Shown here in pieces: positions 1 to 8,043 of a stretch of 14,573 nucleotides of DNA. The notes beneath the pieces were generated by a model that made no database searches, had not been told where the DNA came from, and worked only from the letters and a program-made list of their open reading frames with translations. Source of the stretch: Flammeovirgaceae bacterium (GTDB taxonomy: Bacteria; Bacteroidota; Bacteroidia; Cytophagales; Cyclobacteriaceae); contig QIEB01000590.1 in assembly GCA_003229495.1 (NCBI GenBank), positions 1 through 14,573 of the forward strand, written 5' to 3'. Every line of letters starts with the position of its first letter. Within the stretch, counting starts at the first letter, position 1. Made by a program: the position numbers and the translations under genes.

Positions 1-2066
1 TACCTGAAATAAAACCGCAGACTACAGTCGAGGTAATGGCGGATGGCTGTTGGTGATAGCGACTTCTCTTGTCTGGAGCCTACCAAAAATTGTTGCATCA
101 TTTCAACTACTTTGGAAGATTTTGAAATTTCAAATGCGGAGCTGGCTGGTGGCTTTGACAGCGACATCTGATAAACTTGCTGGCTAATTGACTCCTTTGG
201 AAATAAATCTATTAACTGCCAGATGAACCTGCTTTTCTCTCCTGATCCGTCAATAGCTACTTCGGTATTGTACAACACGGTAATTTCCTGTGCCCTTTGC
301 AGCACCCGTTTAAAATGATAGGCATAAATGGCATCCTGGTCTTCAAATGTTGGCAGTTTAAAGGCCTTTCTCATGGCATAGGGTATATAACTGCTATGCT
401 TGTTTCCCCTGGGAAGATTACCTTCATTGGCTGAAACCACTATCACCTTTTCAAAATCCAGGCACCTGGTCTCCAGAAACCCCATCAATTGCAAACCCTT
501 TGTGGGCTCGCCGGAAAAAGGAATTTTCGCTTGCTCAAATGCCTGTGTGATCAATCTGGCTAGTGTACGCGGTTCAAGTTGTTGATGATGCTTTTGGATA
601 CGCTCCTCAAGTTGCATGAGATGTTTCAGGCTGTGATAGGCAAACTCAGTCTCCAAAGCACCTAACACCTGGTCAAGTCTGAGCTTCTGATAAACTGACA
701 GCATCAGATCCACCAATGAACTGATCAGCTCACTGACTCTGCCCTTTGCAGTCATGGCCAGTTTCAAAGTTTCAGACGAACCGGCAGCAGCCAATTCTGA
801 AACCGCTACCCACTTGTTTTTTGTTTTCAGAAGTGGGAACAATCGCTTTATCGATGGTAAAGCTCTTTGCAACAGTGGATTGGACCACAAATCAATGACG
901 TAATTCACCTCGACATACGCTTTATCCGCTTTTCCCCTCAAATGCAGTTGATACTCCATATATGCGCTAACCAGACCAAACCAGTGACTGTGCTTAGTAG
1001 GGTAGCCCATGGTCACATTCAGCGTCTGGATGTTTTCAGGTAAGGCAAAAAGAAGAGGGAAAAGAAGTCCCTCATCTGCTAATACTACCCCACAACCCTG
1101 CTGCTGTTCTTCTGACAACTCTGCCAACAACTGACCTACCACCTGCGCCTGCCCAACTGCCTGCACACCGCCGATCAATTGAATGCGTTTAGGGTGTTTC
1201 AACATATCAGTGATTACCCAATGTACCTGGTCTGAAGGTGGCCATCTTTTATAATTCCGGCGCATGAATTTGCCAGCCTCCTCAACCTCATGCTCCATGT
1301 ATTGCCGGTCGCCATCCCAATAAACAGTACCTGTGCCTTTCGCCAGCAGATTCCCAATAATCATTTCCTCCGATTTTGATAGGGCATTAAATCCAGCGAT
1401 GACTACATGATCGAATGGAAGTTCAATGGACCCATCTTTTAATTGCTCTGCCAATTGACGATAGAGCATTCCGCTATAGTATAGATTATTGCTTTCCAGG
1501 TGCTTCTTAAAGGAGTGGTAGGTTTTACTAACCCGGACCCACTGGTTAGTAAAATTGATGGTTAAAGTTGTGGGTTCATTCCCCATCATCTCATTGAAGC
1601 GCTTCAAGGCAAACAATATTTCTTCATTATCCTGATACCTGTCCTCCAACTCCTGCAATTGTTCCAGGCTTCTGTAAAGTTCCTCCGGGTTCACCAGGTA
1701 TCGATCTACTTCGTCGAAGTCTTTTAACAACACCAGTCCCCAGGCGTAGAACTTATCAAAAGTAGGCAGTTCCTCCTTGTCAACCTCACCTCCGGGCGGG
1801 GGCTGGTAGGTATCACTATATGCAGCGTATAAAGCAAACAGCAGATCGATTTCACTGCTAATGGATTTCCCAGTGCAGTGAACTATGAAATCCTCTATGC
1901 TGAAAATTTTTGGCACCCAGAAAGTTCTGTCCGGGAACCTGGCAAGGAGCGCCTCTCGAAAATGATAACAGGCCCTGCGGGAAGGGAATACGAAGGCATA
2001 ATTTCGAAGTTTATCTAAATCTTCTGATGGCAGGTGGTCAACAATATGGGAGATAAACCCCTTCAT
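1..2066 (-). CDS. addB: AddB-like PD-(D/E)XK nuclease family protein, 3' end outside window
   Basis: The frame is open without a stop from an ATG at 2066 to the left edge, giving the first 688 residues. The N-terminus has the AddB-type pattern FVFPSRRACYHF (about residues 25-36), followed by FWVPKIFSIEDF, as in AddB proteins whose N-terminal half is a degenerate helicase. Further on, GFLETRCLDFEKV and the following SANEGNLP match the conserved AddB core. The window ends at SPTAIRHYLDC (Cys681), the entry to the C-terminal nuclease domain, so the nuclease residues lie outside. The family partners an AddA-type helicase-nuclease to resect double-strand DNA breaks for recombination. The ATG overlaps the stop of the upstream helicase gene by 4 bases (ATGA), which points to translational coupling and a shared complex. 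Family assignment is firm; equivalence to AddB rather than a looser relative is inferred. Confidence 0.85.
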   Translation of the reverse strand, partial: MKGFISHIVDHLPSEDLDKLRNYAFVFPSRRACYHFREALLARFPDRTFWVPKIFSIEDFIVHCTGKSISSEIDLLFALYAAYSDTYQPPPGGEVDKEELPTFDKFYAWGLVLLKDFDEVDRYLVNPEELYRSLEQLQELEDRYQDNEEILFALKRFNEMMGNEPTTLTINFTNQWVRVSKTYHSFKKHLESNNLYYSGMLYRQLAEQLKDGSIELPFDHVVIAGFNALSKSEEMIIGNLLAKGTGTVYWDGDRQYMEHEVEEAGKFMRRNYKRWPPSDQVHWVITDMLKHPKRIQLIGGVQAVGQAQVVGQLLAELSEEQQQGCGVVLADEGLLFPLLFALPENIQTLNVTMGYPTKHSHWFGLVSAYMEYQLHLRGKADKAYVEVNYVIDLWSNPLLQRALPSIKRLFPLLKTKNKWVAVSELAAAGSSETLKLAMTAKGRVSELISSLVDLMLSVYQKLRLDQVLGALETEFAYHSLKHLMQLEERIQKHHQQLEPRTLARLITQAFEQAKIPFSGEPTKGLQLMGFLETRCLDFEKVIVVSANEGNLPRGNKHSSYIPYAMRKAFKLPTFEDQDAIYAYHFKRVLQRAQEITVLYNTEVAIDGSGEKSRFIWQLIDLFPKESISQQVYQMSLSKPPASSAFEISKSSKVVEMMQQFLVGSRQEKSLSPTAIRHYLDCSLRFYFR

Positions 2067-5000
2067 ACCTTAACAATCTTTAAATCACTGACATATACCA
2101 GGTATTTGTCAATATTCCTATATCCCATATTTTCCAACAGTGTTGCATATTGACTCAGCTGTTTATGATGCTTCGAATGCTCTTTCTCTCGTTTGTAGTC
2201 AACCACCACGGTCCGATCATTACTCACCATCACCCTGTCCGGTTTATACCATCTTCCCTTGCTGGCTATTTCTCTTTCAGAGAAAACTTCCCATTCCGGA
2301 TCGAAGAATGCACTGAACTCAGATTTTTCGAATAATGTGTATACTTTATCCTGAATGGTCCGTTTGTGGTGTTCCCTGATTAGCCCTTCTACATGCATCT
2401 GATCCAGTACTGCCGGTATGTCCTGCTCCCCCCTGGCCAGGCGTTCCAAAACTATATGCACCTGGATGCCTTCTCGAATGGTATTCGCCTTATAGTTGTC
2501 CAACAAGGTGAACATCTTTTGATGTCCGGACCGGATAGTCACTTTATCTTCGTATGACTCAATCCTTATTTGATCGAAAGGTATTGAAGGTGCAGAATCA
2601 TCCTTTGAAGGAACCAGTGGCTCGCTGAAGTCACCTTTGGTAAGGGTTTTGCTTTGAGAATCCCAGGAGGTGCCCCAATCCGGTTTATTGCAAACGGTCC
2701 AGAGCAGTTTATATAAACCGCCCAGATCATCGAATGCCACCCGCCCGGAAGGAGCCACACTACAAACATATAGACGTTGCCGGGCGCGGGTAAAAGCCAC
2801 ATATACAGTATTCAAACCCTCGGTAAGTCCCTCCAGCAGCTCCTGCTGGTAGGCATTGGCAAAATGCGAATCCTGCAGGTCGCGGGTAAAACTCAATGGT
2901 AAAAGCTTGTATTTACGGTATTGATGGGAAAGCTGATCGGTCCAGAATAGTGAGTCTTTCCGCGGTTTCAGCTCAAAGTCTGCCCAGGGCAGCAATACAA
3001 TGGGTGCTTCCAGACCCTTGGCTTTATGTATGGTCATAACTCGTATTGCCTCCTGATGGGCTGGAAATATGACCATCTGATCTTCCTTGTTATTTTCCCA
3101 CCATTCAAGAAAATCGTGGGCAGTACTTTTACCTTTGGCATTTTGTTCCAGGCAAACCTCCAGAAACCTTGCAATAAACGGGTCGGCCTCTGTAGATTCG
3201 ATTAATAATGGTGTGACACCAGAGACCCACTCATAGATATTTTTGTGTGAAAGCTGATTCCATTGACGAACCAGTGCCGGCGACAAGTATGTTTCCAACA
3301 GCCCCGAACTTATCCGGCTGGATTCAACAAAAAGTTCATTGAAATCAATTTCATTTTCCTGTTTCCCCTTTTGATAAAGGAAAGCCATTTCAGCCCGCGC
3401 CAATTGGTCATCCGGATCCAACAGTAAATACATACTGCTGATTAGCAACCTTACTGCCCAATTACCAGCCAGATTCAATGCCTGTTCACTGACCACAGGT
3501 TTTCCCAGTATGGATAAATGTTGAGAGACCTCAGCAACTTCCACGTTCCTGTTGCAAAGGACCAAAAAATCACTGTAGCGCCCGTCTTTGTCAATGTGAT
3601 CCTTTATGATTGAGGTAAGGTGCGCCAAAGCTTCCTGGCGCCATCCATTTCCGTTTCTTTCAAAAAATCTTATTGAAACACCGCCCGTTGATTTAGCATT
3701 TGACTGCTGTTCCACCTCCTTATATACTTCAGATAACATTGTCGAGTCCTGGGGGAGATCTTTGGTGGCCAATAATGCCTGACTGGCGTGCTTGAAAAAT
3801 TCATTGTTAAATGCTACCACCGATTGTGAACTTCTCCGGTTTTCCTGTAGGGTCTTTTCCTCCAGCTGATCGCTGTACAAAGAGAGGTCCTGTACAGATT
3901 TGTGAAGCAACAGGTTCAGGTCTCCGCCGCGCCATCTGTAAATCGATTGTTTCACATCACCCACCAGCAATACATGATTCCGTTGGTCAAGCGCATTGGT
4001 AACCAGAGGCTTGAGGTTATCCCATTGATAGGCGGAGGTATCCTGAAATTCATCGATAAGTACGTGATGATAGTAATTGCCAAGTTTTTCAAATAGAAAT
4101 GGAGCTTCCCTGTTGGATATGATTTCCCTGAGTAGAAAGCTGTTGTGCGACAACAACATAAGATTATTGGACTGGCGATAGACCTTTAATTGTTCACTAA
4201 TAGCATCAAGCAATCCATAGCTATAGATATGTCGCTTTAATTGATAAGCTGTCATGTACTCATGATAATGGGCCATGTGGTATTCATATATATCCAAGGT
4301 GATCTGTCCCAGGCCAGCTGCCACTGCGGCCTTAATCTCCTCTTTCTTGAGGCTGGTGGAGGTATACCAGTCATCTTCTCCCCGGGCGGTTTTCTGAAAG
4401 GTGGAATTAAGCGACAAATCATTGGATAGTATCTTTTCAAAAGTATTCGCAGCGCCCCTGCCTTTACCCTTAAAGTCGTCCTTCTTTAATCCGAACCGGG
4501 CAATTAGTTCAATAGCCTGTCGCGCATATCTTTTTTGCTGCCATCTGTATTCCTGCTGGGTATTTTGAAGAAGCTCCTCCAGATTTCTTAGGGACTTTAT
4601 ATTTACCTCCTCTTTCTTCAACTTGCTAAAACCCTGATGAAATTTCTCCTTAAACAGTTCCTTGCCAAATTCAATTAAAGTGTAGTCCAATTGCCAACCC
4701 TTGTCGTCTTCAATGCGACTAAACGCAAAATCCTTGGTCCAGTTGCGCAATTCCTCATCATGAGTAAGATTCTCATACAATAAGCGCAGAGATTCTGCCA
4801 TAGCCGTATCATCATCCACATCTATCTCGTAGTTCACACTCAGTTTAAGTTCCCTGGTTAATACTCTAACTAATTGACTGAAAAAGTGGTCAATGGTACT
4901 GACCGAAAACCTGGAGTAATTGTGAAGGATGTTTGTCAGGGCTTTTTTTGCCCTGTCCTGAATATTGAGTTTCTGTTCATAATGCTGAACTTCATCCTCA

Positions 5001-5260
5001 ATAACCCGTTTCATCACGGTGTCCTGCCCAGCGGCCATTTCCATCAGATATTGAAGGATACGCTCCTTCATTTCCTCAGTGGCCTTATTGGTAAAAGTTA
5101 TGGCCAGAATATGCTGATAATCCTGAGGGTTTCGAAGGACGATTTTCAGGTACTCCTTAACCAGGGTGAAGGTTTTTCCGGATCCTGCCGAGGATCTATA
5201 AATTGTGAAATTCTTAACGGAAGATGCCTCTGGGTCTTCAAAGAGGCGAAGCTGGTTCAT
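2063..5260 (-). CDS. addA: AddA-like UvrD/Rep helicase with C-terminal PD-(D/E)XK nuclease
   Basis: This is a 1065-residue superfamily 1A helicase fused to a RecB-type nuclease. Visible helicase motifs are: Walker A SSAGSGKT (23-30); motif Ia ITFTNKA (54-60); Walker B LIDEFQDT (401-408); motif III VGDVKQSIYRWRGGD (433-447); motif IV QENRRSS (472-478); motif V TIHKAKGLE (743-751); and motif VI VAFTRARQR (821-829). The C-terminal nuclease shows His935, Asp1008 (in KPDR), the DYK triad end at 1021-1023 and a QLSQY motif (1034-1038). In the family the helicase unwinds DNA ends with ATP and the nuclease cuts the strands, feeding RecA-dependent repair in the cytoplasm. The ATG at 5260 overlaps the stop of the upstream DUF502 gene by 4 bases, and its own stop overlaps the AddB-like ATG by 4 bases. 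Length is a little under the roughly 1200 residues of Bacillus AddA. All key residues are present. Confidence 0.93.
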   Translation of the reverse strand: MNQLRLFEDPEASSVKNFTIYRSSAGSGKTFTLVKEYLKIVLRNPQDYQHILAITFTNKATEEMKERILQYLMEMAAGQDTVMKRVIEDEVQHYEQKLNIQDRAKKALTNILHNYSRFSVSTIDHFFSQLVRVLTRELKLSVNYEIDVDDDTAMAESLRLLYENLTHDEELRNWTKDFAFSRIEDDKGWQLDYTLIEFGKELFKEKFHQGFSKLKKEEVNIKSLRNLEELLQNTQQEYRWQQKRYARQAIELIARFGLKKDDFKGKGRGAANTFEKILSNDLSLNSTFQKTARGEDDWYTSTSLKKEEIKAAVAAGLGQITLDIYEYHMAHYHEYMTAYQLKRHIYSYGLLDAISEQLKVYRQSNNLMLLSHNSFLLREIISNREAPFLFEKLGNYYHHVLIDEFQDTSAYQWDNLKPLVTNALDQRNHVLLVGDVKQSIYRWRGGDLNLLLHKSVQDLSLYSDQLEEKTLQENRRSSQSVVAFNNEFFKHASQALLATKDLPQDSTMLSEVYKEVEQQSNAKSTGGVSIRFFERNGNGWRQEALAHLTSIIKDHIDKDGRYSDFLVLCNRNVEVAEVSQHLSILGKPVVSEQALNLAGNWAVRLLISSMYLLLDPDDQLARAEMAFLYQKGKQENEIDFNELFVESSRISSGLLETYLSPALVRQWNQLSHKNIYEWVSGVTPLLIESTEADPFIARFLEVCLEQNAKGKSTAHDFLEWWENNKEDQMVIFPAHQEAIRVMTIHKAKGLEAPIVLLPWADFELKPRKDSLFWTDQLSHQYRKYKLLPLSFTRDLQDSHFANAYQQELLEGLTEGLNTVYVAFTRARQRLYVCSVAPSGRVAFDDLGGLYKLLWTVCNKPDWGTSWDSQSKTLTKGDFSEPLVPSKDDSAPSIPFDQIRIESYEDKVTIRSGHQKMFTLLDNYKANTIREGIQVHIVLERLARGEQDIPAVLDQMHVEGLIREHHKRTIQDKVYTLFEKSEFSAFFDPEWEVFSEREIASKGRWYKPDRVMVSNDRTVVVDYKREKEHSKHHKQLSQYATLLENMGYRNIDKYLVYVSDLKIVKV

Positions 5261-5835
5261 CTTTCTTCGTTTGGCAGTAAGATTCCTGATACTCCTCCTG
5301 AAACTATAAACTTCATGGCTTCGGTACTGGATAATGCCAAGGGTCGGACCTGTTCCCGGGGAATTAACATCAAGTTTCCAGAAAAATTATAGCTATGAGG
5401 AAAGTACACAGCTGCAAATCCAGGCGCCCCCAGATTGGTCATGTCCTGCTGGGTAATAAACCCTACCCGTTTAATGGTACCGTCAGGGATCATGTCTGCC
5501 ATCACCGGTTGCTGGAACTTCTTTTCATTTCCGACAAAAGCTGACATCAAATCCTTTAGCGAGGTGTAAATGATCCTAACCAATGGCACTTTTACCATAA
5601 TACTTTCAAAAAAATTAAGTATTGGCTGAATCAAAAAAGAGCTGCCCAGGTAACCAAAAATCGTTATGGATCCCAGAATAATCAACAAACCCAATCCAGG
5701 TATATTGAGCTTAACTAATCCATCCAGCCATCGGATAGACATTACGATGATGTAAACGGTGAGCGCTAATGGAACCAATAATAATAATCCCCTTAAGAAG
5801 TAAGTAGGAATCGATGGAAATTTATACTTTTTCAT
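5257..5835 (-). CDS. DUF502 family membrane protein
   Basis: This protein of about 192 residues has two predicted membrane segments near the N-terminus (FLRGLLLLVPLALTVYIIV, then a hydrophobic stretch around LGLLIILGSITIFGYLG) and a soluble C-terminal part. DUF502 hallmarks are VPLVRIIYTSLKDLM, a GFITQQD stretch and the near-terminal SSTEAMKFIVSGGVSG. The role of the family is not established; it is an inner-membrane protein. The frame stays open upstream to a TTG at 5913, but that extension (many Cys and Lys, no family likeness) is unlikely. ATGs at 5841 and 5835 are both possible; 5835 gives the usual MKK start. The stop overlaps the helicase ATG by 4 bases, so it is probably co-translated with the AddAB-like pair, though no functional link is known to me. 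Confidence 0.85.
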   Translation of the reverse strand: MKKYKFPSIPTYFLRGLLLLVPLALTVYIIVMSIRWLDGLVKLNIPGLGLLIILGSITIFGYLGSSFLIQPILNFFESIMVKVPLVRIIYTSLKDLMSAFVGNEKKFQQPVMADMIPDGTIKRVGFITQQDMTNLGAPGFAAVYFPHSYNFSGNLMLIPREQVRPLALSSTEAMKFIVSGGVSGILLPNEER

Positions 5836-5841
5836 AAACAT

Positions 5842-6006
5842 AATGCTAAGCTGGTAAGTTAAACAGCATTTGTAGAATTTGCCAATTAGCGCCCTGATAT
5901 TGCAGGTTATCAATTTTACTCTAGGGCCTTTGATAAGACCGGGACCATGACACTGATGGTGGGTTTAAGCTTACTTGGTGGAGTACTTGTTTTAAAAAGA
6001 AAAAGT
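5842..6006. other. intergenic gap between nqrE and the DUF502 gene, without nqrF
   Basis: This stretch of 165 bases sits where nqrF would normally follow nqrE. Neither strand shows an NqrF-like sequence: no ferredoxin cysteine motif and no FAD/NADH-binding region could fit. I see no strong stem-loop terminator. A near-match to the Bacteroidota -7 box (TAAAATTG, minus strand, about 5917-5924) could start the downstream three-gene transcript, but it departs from TAnnTTTG and is weak. A short plus-strand frame starting at 5947 is discussed under findings. Confidence 0.5.
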
Positions 6007-6618
6007 CTAAATGGAAATGCCAATGAAGGACATGAAAGCCAACCCCATCAATCCGGTAATGAGCATGGTAATCCCTAATCCTTTGAGGCCATCGGGAACA
6101 TTGCTGTATTTTAATCTTTCACGAATTGCAGCTAGCGCGATGATTGCCAAGAACCATCCAACTCCTGAAGAAAATCCATACACAGTCGATTCGATTAGAT
6201 TAAAATCCTTTTGAACCATAAACAAGGAAGCCCCCAGGATAGCACAATTTACAGCAATCAAAGGAAGGAATATACCTAGCGATCCGTATAATGCCGGGGA
6301 CAATTTTTCAATGACCATCTCAACCAACTGCACCATGGCTGCGATGATGGCAATAAACATGATAAACTGTAGAAAGCTTAGATCCACGGTGTCAAACTGT
6401 GGTCCCATCCAGCTTAGGGCCCCCTCCTTGAGGATGAACTCTTTGATCAACCAGTTGGCGGGCACTGTTATAGTAAGGACAAATATTACTGCCAAACCTA
6501 AGCCTATGGCAGTGGTGACTTTTTTGGAAACAGCTAAATAGGAACACATTCCAAGAAAATAGGCGAAAACCATATTTTCTACAAAAATCGACCTTATTCC
6601 AAGACTTATCAGTTCCAT
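6007..6618 (-). CDS. nqrE: Na+-translocating NADH:quinone reductase subunit E
   Basis: A 203-residue hydrophobic protein with about six membrane segments, the size usual for NqrE. It forms the membrane core of Na+-NQR together with NqrD. The two short cysteine motifs expected to hold the intramembrane iron-sulfur centre between NqrD and NqrE are present: GMCSYLAV (Cys25) and AVNCAILG (Cys125). The N-terminus (ELISLGIRSIFVENMVFAYFLGMC) and the mid-region LPLIAVNCAILGASLF are typical of NqrE. The ATG is 12 bases after the nqrD stop, in the expected nqrABCDE order. It is the last nqr gene here; nqrF does not follow. RnfA is the paralogous alternative, but the linked nqrA and nqrB settle the assignment. 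Confidence 0.96.
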   Translation of the reverse strand: MELISLGIRSIFVENMVFAYFLGMCSYLAVSKKVTTAIGLGLAVIFVLTITVPANWLIKEFILKEGALSWMGPQFDTVDLSFLQFIMFIAIIAAMVQLVEMVIEKLSPALYGSLGIFLPLIAVNCAILGASLFMVQKDFNLIESTVYGFSSGVGWFLAIIALAAIRERLKYSNVPDGLKGLGITMLITGLMGLAFMSFIGISI

Positions 6619-6630
6619 AATTGCTGAGTA

Positions 6631-7302
6631 CTAATGTTCCACATAACCGGTTTTAGTGCGCTGTATCCATATGATGATCCCCAGAATCATAAAGGCTCCG
6701 ATAGGGGTTACCATTAATCCATTGGAGGGGAAGTTTTCAATTCCAACAGCTTTAAATATTTCAAATCCGAACAATGATCCGAACCCAAATAGTTCTCTGA
6801 AGAATGCTACTGCCAAGATGATCCAAGCGTATCCAAACCCACTACCAAATCCGTCAAGGACTGAATCCCATGCTTTATTGCCCATTGCAAAAGCTTCCAA
6901 CCTTCCCATAATTATGCAGTTGGTAATGATCAACCCCACATATACCGATAGTACCTTATACATGTCGTAGTAGTATGCTTTTAGGACTTCGTTTACCAAT
7001 GTGACCAAAGCCGCAATGATTGCCAGTTGTACTATAATCCGTACACGATTGGGAATCAGATTACGGAGAAACGAGATAATCAGATTAGAAAAAACAATTA
7101 CAAAGAGTACCGCAACAGACATGACCAAAGTCGGTTCCATCTTCAGGGTAATTGCAAGTGCGGAACAAATCCCTAATACTTGTACCGTAATTGGGTTGTC
7201 GTCATTAAGAGGATCAGTTACAAATTTACGTCTCCTTTTAGACAACAGTCCTTCACTTTGCTCCTTTTTAACTATTGGCAGGTCTAAAGTTTCAGTCTCC
7301 AT
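6631..7302 (-). CDS. nqrD: Na+-translocating NADH:quinone reductase subunit D
   Basis: A 223-residue polytopic membrane protein, the homologue and partner of NqrE. Cys46 in LGICSALAIT and Cys129 in ITNCIIMGR are the expected ligands of the iron-sulfur centre shared with NqrE. Other family signatures are NPITVQVLGIC, GLIITNCIIMGRLEAFAM and DGFGSGFGYAWIL. The N-terminus carries a charged extension of about 30 residues before the first hydrophobic segment (including SKRRRK), a little longer than in Vibrio NqrD. The ATG at 7302 lies 12 bases after the nqrC stop, consistent with one transcript. Confidence 0.96.
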   Translation of the reverse strand: METETLDLPIVKKEQSEGLLSKRRRKFVTDPLNDDNPITVQVLGICSALAITLKMEPTLVMSVAVLFVIVFSNLIISFLRNLIPNRVRIIVQLAIIAALVTLVNEVLKAYYYDMYKVLSVYVGLIITNCIIMGRLEAFAMGNKAWDSVLDGFGSGFGYAWIILAVAFFRELFGFGSLFGFEIFKAVGIENFPSNGLMVTPIGAFMILGIIIWIQRTKTGYVEH

Positions 7303-7314
7303 ATAGGGTTAATG

Positions 7315-8043
7315 CTAGGATGAGATCTTTCTTAAATAATTTTGATAATGATTCAGGTAGTTAAGTAGCATGTTGTTTACTCCCCTGGCGGTGATAGTAG
7401 CCCCCGCCAAACCATCAACATGATGATCATCCAACAACTTCACTGCGTTTCCCTCTCCTTTTAACAGACTTACAGAAACCAGGGCTCCATCTGAATCATA
7501 AACTTTTCGACCAATAAACCTTGATTGCACATCACGCTCTGCAATTCTCGCTCCCAATCCCGGAGTTTCTCCTTTATGATCAAATACCACTCCTTTAATG
7601 GTATTGAGGTCTTTGTCTAATGCTATATAACCCCAAATAACGTCCCAAAGTCCGCTTCCATAGATTGGTAATATATAGGCTTCTATTTCATTACTGCTTC
7701 CTTTGAAAAGAAAGACCGGATATAGTCGATCTTCTGGAGATTTTTTAAAATTTTTCTCAATGGAGACATTTTCAGCAATCAATGGATTTCCGGATTCATC
7801 AGTCTCCACAACATCGCCATTAATGTTCACCACCAAAGACTCAATCCGTTTCTCATATATGCTTAGGACATCATCGGTCTTCTTAACTTCCATTACCGCA
7901 CCTAAAATGCTTTTTTTGGTATCCTTTTCCACCTGAATCTTTTGTCTGGGGGCTAATCCGACCGATGCAATGGAAAGCAACCCGCCCAAAACGATGGTGG
8001 TGATTATGGAAAATATGATAATATAGGCGTTAGATTGTCGCAC
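7315..8043 (-). CDS. nqrC: Na+-translocating NADH:quinone reductase subunit C, flavoprotein
   Basis: A 242-residue protein with one N-terminal membrane anchor (about 8-28) and a large extracytoplasmic FMN-binding domain. The covalent flavin site is DGLAGAT (210-216), so Thr216 is the predicted residue linked to FMN by ApbE-type flavin transferase. The adjacent ITARGVNNML and the upstream HKGETPGLGARI (156-167) are characteristic of NqrC/RnfG. It passes electrons within the complex between the NqrD/E and NqrB centres. The start is a GTG at 8043: an in-frame TAA lies just upstream (8047-8049) and no ATG precedes the anchor, so GTG is the only sensible start. It overlaps the end of nqrB by 14 bases. 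Confidence 0.95.
   Translation of the reverse strand: MRQSNAYIIIFSIITTIVLGGLLSIASVGLAPRQKIQVEKDTKKSILGAVMEVKKTDDVLSIYEKRIESLVVNINGDVVETDESGNPLIAENVSIEKNFKKSPEDRLYPVFLFKGSSNEIEAYILPIYGSGLWDVIWGYIALDKDLNTIKGVVFDHKGETPGLGARIAERDVQSRFIGRKVYDSDGALVSVSLLKGEGNAVKLLDDHHVDGLAGATITARGVNNMLLNYLNHYQNYLRKISS

Noticed and set aside
400..585. Plus-strand open frame of 61 codons
   Set aside because: It is antisense to the continuous AddB-like frame and has no recognisable features.
4874..5392. Plus-strand open frame of 172 codons
   Set aside because: It is antisense to the helicase N-terminus, which has clear motifs, and its own translation shows no family likeness or domain.
5842..5913. Longer form of the DUF502 protein from a TTG at 5913
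   Set aside because: The additional 24-26 residues have no family likeness, and two ATG codons sit just before the conserved start.
5926..5954. P-type ATPase phosphorylation motif FDKTGTMT on the plus strand
   Set aside because: The frame is only about 60 codons between stops and has no other ATPase domain, so the match is most likely chance.
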